A stretch of DNA of 64,000 bases. It comes from Vanessa cardui. Taxonomy: Eukaryota > Arthropoda > Insecta > Lepidoptera > Nymphalidae. Location of the stretch: the NCBI RefSeq assembly GCF_905220365.1, contig NC_061131.1, positions 5,927,318 through 5,991,317 of the forward strand, in the 5' to 3' direction. Positions 45,884-55,205 of the stretch are shown here, one piece after another. The first letter of the stretch is position 1; each line of letters starts with the position of its first letter. The position numbers and the translations under genes were made by a program. Below the pieces are notes generated by a model. It saw nothing but the letters and a program-made list of their open reading frames with translations. It was not told the DNA's origin and did no database searches.

Positions 45884-47126
45884 CCTCGTTTTTATATTTA
45901 TTGAGTGGAACTTGATATTTTGACATTACCCACGAATGTCTTGTTCACGAGAGTCTGAGTCTCGTGAACACATGGTAATCATCCCGTTTTAAGCACTTGC
46001 AGTAATAAAAATAAACAGATTTATTTAAAATCTTAGATAATTCTTTTTTAATTGCAAATTTGGCAAGGTGTGCATAATAATAATGATTGTAGTTTCTATA
46101 ACTGAGCAAGAATGGAAATCAGTGAATACATGTATGAAAATTAGTCGTATTACCCGTGAGTTCGTATGAAACGGCAGGTAAATAAACTTTCTAGACGAAT
46201 GGCCCCGGTATTGGAGTGAAACGCAAACAGAAACTCGGAATAAATGGCGTATGAAAGTTAGGGAGAAAACGCTCTCTTAATAATAATCTACACCATTCAA
46301 TAAAGAAAAAAACATTTGATATTTTCAATGACAATATTTTTGGTTGAATGAATGAAATCTGTCATACAACTTATTTCTGTGATATTAAATAGCTGAAAAT
46401 TATTTTCATGTATTTCATTCTTTATAAGTAGCGGACTCCGTCAATCTTTCATGTTTACATTCAAAGAACAAATTTAATTATTTTGTTTAGATCAAACCAA
46501 ATATTCAATAAGTGGATTTATGAATATTAAATTTATTATATAATATCAATAAACTTCCATCTATAAAGATCTCAAAGATTAATTCGTAAAACTTTAACGT
46601 TTAATTAAAATCGTTACGTTTTAACTAGTTATATAGAATTCATTATATCAAAATATAATTTTATTAATCGTGAAAAATGTGAGAAGTAAATTTCAATTGC
46701 GAGTATCATTCAGCCGTCGGGGGCCACCAGTAATGAGAACAACGGAACTTCCACCAACTCGTTTACCTGGTGCGGATTAAAGTACATTAAACTATGTAAT
46801 AGAGGCTCGCGGTCTGGATAGTTTATTTTTTAACTAGCGGGTTGCGAGAAAAGTCGTAATTAACGCGGCTTTCACGATGCGACGACCTCCAAGCGCCTCC
46901 TTATAGGATTGTTATTATGACGTGAATATAAAACTGCTATGTTACAGAATGAAAAAAAAAACTTTCTTTTGGTTATTAACCTCGTTTTTTGTTCGTTGTA
47001 TGACGCATTATGACGAAAATACAATTAATTAGTCGCTATTTTTTGGATAACGTTACCATTTGCTATTATTATTGTTAAGGGGTGTAGGTACAACTTCTAG
47101 AAATAATTATCATTACATAATATAAA
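45884..47126. other. A+T-rich sequence with a GC-richer block
   Basis: 46705-46910 is GC-richer with several CpG (AGCCGTCGGGGGCCACCAG, GCGACGACCTCCAAGCGCC). No long frame crosses it, so it looks non-coding. A candidate regulatory element, nothing more. Confidence 0.35.
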
Positions 47127-47375
47127 AAAGTCGCTGACCGAAGTCTGTCCCTATGCATGCTTAGATCTTTAAAAGTATGCAACGTATTTTAATGTATTTT
47201 TTTTAATATATAGAGTGATTCGAGAGGAAGGTTTTTGTATATGATAAATGGTCAATAAAGTAAAGAAACGCTGATAATAATTTTAGAAGTTTCTAATGTG
47301 ATGTCGTTAATATACAAATTCTGTAGTATACTTAGTATTAGCTTTGCTTTCGTGCGAAGCGGGGCGGGTCGCTAG
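47127..47375 (+). mobile_element. Helitron-like element, family E, better copy
   Basis: It opens AGTCGCTGACCGAAGTCTGT, shares the internal landmarks listed for 9830-10078, and ends GCGGGGCGGGTCGCTAG. The CTAG end and the GC-rich subterminal part, where GCGA can pair with TCGC, fit a Helitron 3' end. Confidence 0.7.
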
Positions 47376-47651
47376 TTTCATTTTATATCTTGAAGTTTGT
47401 TTATATGAACATAGATACTTATATTTAATTTGCTATTTAATGGTGGAAAAGCAATTACTTTACAAAATACATAAACCTAAAGTAAATTTGGTCGTGATGC
47501 GATACAGCTTATAAGATGAATCACGTATCACTGTCATTTTCGCCATAATTATATTATGCAGATTTGAGAAAAAAAAAGAAACGCGACACGTTATCATCAT
47601 AAAATATATGATGCTTTATAATTTTTGTTTTCATCTTCAATCTAGGTACTT

Positions 47652-47743
47652 AAAAAAATTGAATAAAAAAACTATTTATATGTATCTATTTATATATATA
47701 TATATATACACACATATAAATAGTTTTTTTATTCAATTTTTTT
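47652..47743. repeat. Perfect inverted repeat, 32-bp arms, A+T-rich
   Basis: The arms 47652-47683 and 47712-47743 are exact reverse complements (left arm contains TTGAATAAAAAAACTATTTA). The spacer is mostly (TA)n with ACAC. Further (AT)n follows to about 47770. Confidence 0.95.
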
Positions 47744-47860
47744 TATATATATATATATAATATATATATAAATAGATGTGATGTGATATGTATAGCATTA
47801 TATATATGTATTTATAGGCATCTATTGCTATGTATATATTTTAAATTTTTCTTTAACTTC

Positions 47861-47981
47861 TGTGCAAACCCTACTGACTACTCTCCTACACAATTCTGGG
47901 TTGGCTGGCAGAAAATGCTGTTATAGCGTTAAGTCAGCCCTTTGTACATATTTTATTTGTGCAATAAAGAATAATAATAAC
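47861..47981 (+). mobile_element. LINE 3' end fragment
   Basis: CTGGGTTGGCTGGCAGAAAA, GTTAAGTCAGCCCTTTGTAC and TTTGTGCAATAAAG followed by (AAT)n form a LINE 3' terminus I recognise from Lepidoptera. Coding sequence is absent. Confidence 0.55.
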
Positions 47982-48859
47982 AAAAAACTCGATTGGGATA
48001 ATTATACTTATATTTAATAATTCATACTAATATAACTATAGATGCAATAAATAACTTTCTCCGTCTGGTTGGTTGTTTGTGTGTATTTAAAAATTGGTAT
48101 GAGGCAAACATGAAGGATTAATAGGCTACTTTTGGCCCGTAGCATTCATTCGCAACGCGTCAATTAATTATAATGATTACTGCTTTTATAATACCGGTTA
48201 ATGATGAGAAAGGAATAAAAGCAGTTCAAGACCTGAGTCAGAATGCAGGCCTCAAGAATCTGTTACGTTTGTCTGTTGCATTGACACACTACAAATAAAT
48301 GTTTCACAATGATTATTACTTAAGCTTGTAATTTGCTTAGGTAACATAACGCGTAATTTAAATATTAACTTTGAGTGTTTTGATGTTTGATGTTAAGTAA
48401 TTTGTAGTCTGAACAACAGATTATTTTATAGACAACCTTCCCTTAAAAGGCCATTGTTAACTACATAAGCTACATCTATTAGCGGTATCCTTTTGATTAA
48501 AGTAAATCCCCCAAAGTAATTGTAATGGTATATGAAACCAAAAGTTTATCAAAGATTTCTAGGAAAAACTCACAAAACAGAAGTACCCAACGTAAAAGAT
48601 CCACGTAAATTAATGTTACGAGACACAGAAAGAGGAATAAAAGTTTTTGAGTATAAATTTTCAGACTCTGGTTGAAATATTGAGAAATATTAAGAAAAAT
48701 ATTGTGTGCTACAAACGAACTCTCGATGTTTCTTTGAGCATTTTTAATAAGAAAACAATTTACAAATGTAAATGTATGTTATTATTTTATGATTGCGTTT
48801 ACTTTTTATTTTCTTTTACGTATTGTTTAATGTACTATTTTTTTTAATTTTATTTTTAA
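47982..48859. other. A+T-rich non-coding sequence
   Basis: Frame 48647-48847 has no domain. No repeat was recognised. Confidence 0.4.
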
Positions 48860-49106
48860 TTGTAAGCGGTCACCATCACCCATAGACAATGACGCTGTAA
48901 GAAATATTAACTATTCCTTACATCGTCAATGTGCCACCAACTTTGGGAACTAAGATGTTACGTCCCTTGTGCCTGTAGTTACACTGGCTCACTCACCCTT
49001 CAAACCGGAACACAACAATACTGAGTACGGTTATTTGGCGGTAGAATAACTGATGAGTGGGTGGTACCTACCCAGACGGGCTTGCACAAAGCCCTATCAC
49101 CAAGTG
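48860..49106 (+). repeat. Repeat B, well-preserved copy
   Basis: AGCGGTCACCATCACCCATA, AACTAAGATGTTACGTCCCT, CCTTCAAACCGGAACACAAC, GATGAGTGGGTGGTACCTAC and CAGACGGGCTTGCACAAAGC occur in order. It lacks the first 40 bp found at 63258. Frame 49061-49309 is a read-through of repeats. Confidence 0.88.
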
Positions 49107-49181
49107 AACTAAACACTAAACTTAAGTACTTATTTCGAATTCGACTAACGCTTTCAACCTGCTGGATAGCATGTCCTTTAA

Positions 49182-49343
49182 TCTATATTAATATTATAAA
49201 TGTAAAAGCAACGCAGTCTGTTTGTCTATCTGTCGCTCTTTCTCAAATTTGGTATGAAATAAACTTGAACTCCAAGAAAGAATATAGACTTTTTTTGCCT
49301 AGCACATGATCACCAACAACCTATAACGTCGGGTGACTACTAG
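49182..49343 (+). mobile_element. Helitron-like element (Lep1-type), family D, shortened
   Basis: Start TCTATATTAATATTATAAAT, inner CTGTCGCTCTTTCTCAAATT and ACTTGAACTCCAAGAAAGAA, end GGGTGACTACTAG. The CACGACCAAACC part is deleted. Confidence 0.72.
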
Positions 49344-49959
49344 TCAGCTATGACTATGAACGTAACCATAGAGTTATATGTAATACAATTTAAGTGTTAC
49401 CATATATTACCTAAGTGCTTATAATAAAATAGATAGATTGAGATAAAATTAAAATATATTTTTTAAACTAAAATACCATGTAAGAATAGAAAAATACTAA
49501 ACGTAATCTAGTACATTTCGTTTAAGATAACAATATAAAAACACAACTAGTTATAGTATAATTATGTACAAATAGTAGTAATCCATCCTTAATGTAATAT
49601 TAATATAAAAATCTTTGAGCTATTTTGTTTGTACGCCGCGATTATATATTTACATTTTTAATAAAAATTGAGTTAAATATTTCGCTGCTGGGTAAGCGGT
49701 AATGAGGTTTTTTTATTAAGGGATTATGAATGTATTAGTGTTGGAAATTGACCCAGTACGTTCATTTAATGAGAAGATTTTAATACAAGCGTATTCTAGT
49801 AAGTTATTAGAAAATCAGACTCATAAAATTGATCATATGTGTACATACTTTTTATGAAAATTTTAAAGCTAATAACATCTATAAATATGATCATTATCAA
49901 ACTCGAGAGATTATAAAATCAAAATAATATTTTTTTCAATTATTAAATATTACATTCTA
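49344..49959. other. A+T-rich non-coding sequence
   Basis: Nothing was recognised. Confidence 0.45.
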
Positions 49960-50320
49960 TAATACGATTAATTAATATATAATTAATTGAAGAAGTCGAG
50001 ATGGCCCAGTGGTTATAAAGTTATAAAGCGTGCATCTTAACCGATGATTGCGGGTTCAAACCCAGGCAAGCACCGCTGTTTCATGTGCTTAAATTTGTCT
50101 TTATAATTCATCTCGTGCTCAGCGGTGAAGGTAAACATCGTGAGGAAACCTGCATGTGACAAACTTCATAGAAATTCTGCCACATGTGCAATCCACCAAT
50201 CCGCATTGGAACAACGTGGTGGAATATGTTCCAAACCTTCTCATCAAAAGGAGAGGAGGCCTTTAGCCCAGCAGTGGGAATTTACAGGCTGTTGTTGTTG
50301 TTGTTGTTGTAATACGATTA
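49960..50320 (+). repeat. Main SINE with 11-bp target duplication and 22 extra bases at the 5' side
   Basis: TAATACGATTA stands at 49960-49970 and 50310-50320. The head proper starts near 49993 (AAGTCGAGATGGCCCAGTGG), so 22 bases (49971-49992, ATTAATATATAATTAATTGA plus AG) separate it from the duplication. The A-box side carries a small tandem duplication, TTATAAAGTTATAAAG. The tail is (GTT)n. Frame 50125-50337 is SINE-derived. Confidence 0.9.
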
Positions 50321-51001
50321 GGCTTAAATGTATGTGATTCAAAGCATTTACAACAATCGTAACAATTAATAATGTTATATAAAGAAAAAGTACGTTTAAT
50401 ATATTCGAACATAAATATGTAAGTAGTTCTGTCGTATCTCATTTAAGCGTTCACCTGGTGCACATTAAGCCGACTGTATAGAGCCCTGTGGCTTCACCGA
50501 AATTGAATTTAAAAAATATTACCGACTCGCGAACCGTTGGACGCTATCCAAAAGACAATACAGAATGTCTTGCATATTCATTTTACAGAAATGAATACAT
50601 ACAAAGTAAAAAGAGCTTTGAAAACAGAACTTATTAGCAAAGCGGTAAAAAGAAGCCCCTTAAGATCTCAATTGCAGGATAAAATTATTCTTAATGAATG
50701 CTGTAGCTGGTGTCGGTTTAATTAAATACGGTACTCAATGTAATCTGATCGTTTATATTTAAATCTATAATTCAACAAATTTTTCAAGAAAAAGCAATCG
50801 ACGTTTAACAGAAAAGTTGGATTTATTTTGTCAAGAAATTAGTAGGTACTGCACTAAGAAGAACTGAAAGCTATTTGGAGATATTATAAATTATATAAAA
50901 ATTACTGAAGTGAAAACTTTTTTAGACGCGTTTTACACTTTTAAGTACGGCATACGGGTACATTTTTCTTATGGGTAAGCGTCACACACATGCTCAAGAC
51001 T
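50321..51001. other. A+T-rich non-coding sequence
   Basis: Frame 50537-50725 lacks domains. Toward 50940-51001 G+C rises, leading into the palindrome at 51002. Confidence 0.4.
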
Positions 51002-51013
51002 GGCGCATGCGCC
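51002..51013. promoter_or_regulatory. NRF-1/Ewg-type site, perfect 12-bp palindrome
   Basis: GGCGCATGCGCC contains GCGCATGCGC, the established palindromic site of NRF-1 and its insect counterpart Erect wing, usually found close to transcription starts of housekeeping genes. CpG-rich DNA follows (GAGTGCTGTGCGCG). A promoter role here is inference; no gene is seen immediately on either side. Confidence 0.4.
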
Positions 51014-51736
51014 CCATCCGAGTGCTGTGCGCGTTAGATGCTTTTTGGAAGGGTGAAATCGCGTGTCACCGACATTATTAATAGTGGTATATCTGTAGAT
51101 ATACAAATGACGTCTTGTGTAACATTAGTGCAGTGTATATCTTATTTTTTGTTCGGTTATAATTTAAATTTAAACATAATTAATTCCATTTTTAAAAAAG
51201 TTCTAAGTTTTCACTTTTATCGCCAGGTCCACAGCCAATATTTTTTTTTCGTAACCAATTATGAAAATATAATTGTACATCAATTTATTTATAGGTTTAT
51301 TATTATTTTTCCACACTGAGCTGACGTAATGAAGTAATATTGTGTAGTCAACAATGAACGCTCACGGCTGTATAATGTCTGAGTGTTCTCGATCCGTGAT
51401 GTTTTGGAAGCAAAGCAATACACCGTTGCTGCCAGAAGTTTTTACATTAGCTTGCACCGACTCTGTTTATTTTGTGCCTTCGAACCTGTTTTCAAACTAC
51501 GACGCATAAGTTGGAGGTCTCGTTTCAAACTCTTTGCCCTCGCCCGGTATAATTTTAATCACAAAGAGACAAAAGAGATTAAGGTATCTGTATTCAGGAA
51601 CTTTCAAACGGATCGGTTCGAAGTTTTTATTTCGTTTATGCAATGAAAAATTTGTTTTACGTTCATTTAGTCAAACGCGTTCCCGCTTTGAAAAAACTGA
51701 TATGAGTTTCATAAAGTTACTTCAACGCGATGAGTT

Positions 51737-51738
<2 letters not shown>
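51014..51738. other. GC-richer stretch with several open frames but no gene
   Basis: 51330-51560 has higher G+C and CpG (GCCCTCGCCCGGTATAATTT). Plus frames at 51038-51319, 51383-51646 and 51534-51794 are open but overlap each other and show no domain; one ends in the poly(T). It may be an untranslated exon or regulatory DNA linked to the site at 51002. Confidence 0.3.
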
Positions 51739-51788
<50 letters not shown>

Positions 51789-51960
51789 TTGTAAGCATCG
51801 TGTTGATACATAAGTGACATAAACAATACAACAAAAAAAAAAAAACAAAAACTTAAAATAACAATACAATTAAATAATATCTAATAAAGATTTCGTAGAG
51901 GTATTCAGAAGAAGTATTCAGGGGAATACGTTGCCTTAAAAATTTTAAACATAATTGTAA
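51739..51960 (-). mobile_element. Possible retroposed 3' end with 48-nt poly(A)
   Basis: 48 consecutive T at 51739-51786 read as A48 on the minus strand, directly behind AATAAA (TTTATT at 51784-51789). Further along the minus strand is a frame ending FLRQRIPLNTSSEYLYEIF and a stop, about 90 bp before the tail. This is the order C-terminus, 3' UTR, signal, poly(A). No family was recognised. GAGTTCATT beside the tail recurs at about 52377, a possible target duplication, but the match is short. Confidence 0.4.
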
Positions 51961-52607
51961 ATTAGAATAATTGAAATGATTTCAGCATATCTATGTACTT
52001 CAACGTTCCAAAAAATATTAACTACGATAGTACGTTAAATACTAAAGAACTTTCTTGTTTAATTAAAATATGTAATTATATTACTATGATGTGCATAAAT
52101 ATATAAAAAGCAAACGTTCATTATTTTTGTGGTTATTATATTTTCTGAATTGACTCATTGCATTGACGCATACGCGAGTAATAATTATAAATTATTCCAC
52201 ATAATTAAGCATAAAATATAAGTAGTTACGATGTATGTAATTTAAACAGTCGCATGAAATGTTTTTATTTTTAAAAAAAAAATCCGCTTTTGCAACAAAT
52301 AAAGCGTTACGAATGAAATTGTCTGCCAATATTGACCAATATGTGAATAATGATATTTTGCAAACATTTGCGGTGGAGTTCATTCGACTTTGTTGGATAT
52401 TCAATTGTACGTACGTGTAGACGCAGCATTAATTAACACCTTAAAACAATGTTAAATAATAATAGATTTCAGTTGCCATTTTCATAGCATATCATACTGA
52501 TTTCAACACAGCTCGATGTTTTAATTATTTCGCTATTCAACTTTGATCGTGTTAATGTGTGTTTATTCACGTAATTTATTTTTCGCGTGGAAATAAATAC
52601 GTGTCTA
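51961..52607. other. A+T-rich non-coding sequence
   Basis: If the retroposed copy on the minus strand is complete, its 5' part would lie here; no reverse-transcriptase motif is visible. Minus frame 52192-52404 is without domains. Confidence 0.35.
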
Positions 52608-52642
52608 CTTAGAATAAAATAAGCAGCTTATTTTATTCTAAG
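52608..52642. repeat. Perfect palindrome, 17-bp arms, 1-bp spacer
   Basis: CTTAGAATAAAATAAGC at 52608-52624 and GCTTATTTTATTCTAAG at 52626-52642 are exact reverse complements. Confidence 0.96.
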
Positions 52643-54993
52643 AACATATTTATATTAACAACAGTTAAGCGTCTCTCCGGACAATATATTGTTGTTTTAT
52701 TAAATTAATATTGCTCTGAAAAATATTCTCCGACCTTTTATTATTTACTATCTTTATTTACAACGTCCATTTTCTTTGCTGGCTGCATAATAAGAATAAT
52801 GCAAGTACAGGAGTGACATAATTTAAATTCAGTTTTGAGAGAGAAACCAGGTGGAAGCAATTTTTTCACGTAGTTTTTAATATAACGAGTACAGAGTCCC
52901 GTTTTTTTCAAATGCGTTATTTTAGTTACCTTCAGTTTTTGCATTTTACGAATTAATAAATTCGTATAATTATACGTTTCATTAGCTTCTATCTATGGAA
53001 CTATGATATTGTTTAATGATGTATTTATTATGTTTAAGAAAATATACCAAGTAGTAATTACGGCCTCGGACCAACGAGGCTAAATTAAATAATATTAAAG
53101 TAATGAATTAGTAGTTTCAATCGGGGGAAAACGATTAAAGAACACTGGTTCTTAGAATATAAGTATGTTGCGGCAGTTTGAATATAAAGAAAAAGATCAA
53201 AACAATAAAATTGTAATGGATAAAACCGTTTTATCGTTTCAATTAATTGGAATACTTTAAATAAAACTATGTTGCTTGCGAAGATTTATATGTATTTGCA
53301 GCATTTACTTTATTTATCGGCTCGGCTACATGAGGAGAATAATAGAGGTACTTTGAATTAATTTTACAGAATGACTCCTGGTGGAAGCTTTATCACGTTG
53401 TTTTTATGCAACTAAGTACAAAAACCTCTTTAGTTATTTAACATTTAAAAAGTATTTCTTATGTTGCCAGTTAAAAAAAGTAGTTCATTTGAATTTATTT
53501 AGCCGTTTCATTAAACTCTTCGTTTCACTGGCATTTCATTCGCTAAAGCGGCCACGTGTTAATTGATTCATAACATTCAAGATTTTCAATTTCAAAGGCG
53601 AAGATTAATAAGATTGCTCGGTCGGTTAGAGCAATAATGAGTTTTCAGAATAACATTTTACCGAAATGAAATCTTTCGGAGTTCCGCTTTATTTCGTAAC
53701 GAATTTGAATAAAATTTTATGATGTCGAAACTTAGCATTTATTTATCGAAACACTTATTGATTGTATTCAATAAAATGTCACACTTTAATTTCTATATAT
53801 TTTAATTTTAGTGTTTACGAACACGTAAACATTAGCAAGATTCTTTGAAGTTAAGATGAGAGATAAGGGATAAGTTTGTTGTTGTAAACGAATAAAATTT
53901 AGTCCTTATTTTATTTTATATCGGTCAAATAATCTAATTTGAAATCATCTGTAAATATTCTGTAAATTATCTTTCTTTTATTTTTAATTCTCACGTTTAT
54001 TAATAACAATTTGTCCATGAAAGAGCCACTAGAAGTTTATGAATTTCTTCAGTAATTTAATAAAGAAACTGCTATATAAATTATTATACATTAAGTAATT
54101 ACCAAGCGTGTATTGAAGAGTGTGAAGAGTAACTTAGACGAAATTATTATAAAATTTTAACGCCAGTGGGTTTTAATCACGGCGCGTTTTCTGAAAATTA
54201 ATACGGCCACTCACTGCGAGCAAGGGCCTACCTTTTTGTATGAGTAAACATAATTTCATGACAGTTTAATTAAATCTCTAATTTTGAGGTATTATGTTTT
54301 GAATAGCTTTCAGCGTTCGGGTTTTGTAAATCGATTTATTTTAGTTGATAACTCAGTAAAATAAACGATTATTAATTATTTATAAATAAATGTTTACATA
54401 AACTACTTTATAAATAAATGTATATTTGTTTCATTGTACATCAAGAAAACTTGGAGGAGGAAGGAGATGACAGAGACAAAAAATGTAACATTTAATAATA
54501 GTCTAGAAAACTTATAAAAAAAATCTTTAAGAAGATAAATTAAGTCTTGAATAATTACAAGAGAAACTTGTAAATCTTTTAAGCATTACAAAATTATCTT
54601 GTAAATTAAAGGGAAAGAAGTTTTCATTCAAGTTATTACCGTAAGAGTAATTTCCTTCTTTGTGTCATGGCGTTTCCGCAACGCAACGCCTGCTCCAAAA
54701 ACGGGGATCATTTCCCCTAATTCTTATTTTGTGCTTTGTTTCACTTGCCAAAAACATTCACCAAGTTTCCACCATAATTCAACTTGTTATTTCAAGCGTT
54801 AACACTTTAGACTTACAAGATGGTAATAGTTATTTTTACATTATAATTGAAGTTTTCAAGGTAGTTCATATTGTTAATATGTTTATGAACATTTTAACAT
54901 ATAATAAACTCGTCCCGTTCGCACATGTGGACGTAGGGTTTTTTGTTATATACTTATTATATTTTTCGTTACTTTTTTCCAACATGTTTAATA
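52643..54993. other. A+T-rich stretch, no gene recognised
   Basis: Frame 54660-55034 (124 codons) starts with TTG, is rich in F, I, L and V because the DNA is T-rich, and runs into the foldback element, so it is not supported. Frames at 52741-52944 (minus) and 53381-53566 are likewise without domains. Confidence 0.4.
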
Positions 54994-55195
54994 ATTATTG
55001 TTGTCTTCGATTTTCGCGATTATTACACATTTAAATAAAACTAGTTTTAACAGATTTAAATCGCGTATATTAATTATTATACCACGTTCTACGTTCGTTC
55101 CCGTGACCACGAATGCTGTAAAGTGCTCGAAACGTCGGGATGATAAAAATAATTAAAATACGTGATTTAAATCCGTTAAAATTAGTTTTATTTCA
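54994..55195 (+). mobile_element. Foldback (putative Penelope-like) element, second copy
   Basis: TTGTCTTCGATTTTCGCGAT and the following CTAGTTTTAACAGATTTAAA start the left arm; the right arm ends CGTTAAAATTAGTTTTATTT. Between them lie CCCGTGACCACGAATGCTGT and CTGTAAA (55116-55122), then GAAACGTC (55129-55136). Part of the left arm is replaced (ATTATACCACGTTCTACG). ATGTTTAATA is found at 54984-54993 and 55196-55205, a possible 10-bp target duplication, although part of it may belong to the element. Confidence 0.65.
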
Positions 55196-55205
55196 ATGTT
55201 TAATA

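Noticed and set aside
51534..51794. 86-codon frame ending in polyphenylalanine
   Set aside because: The end is the T48 tract, and the rest overlaps another frame without domain support.
54660..55034. 124-codon hydrophobic frame
   Set aside because: It begins with TTG, its hydrophobicity comes from T-rich DNA, and its end lies in the foldback repeat.
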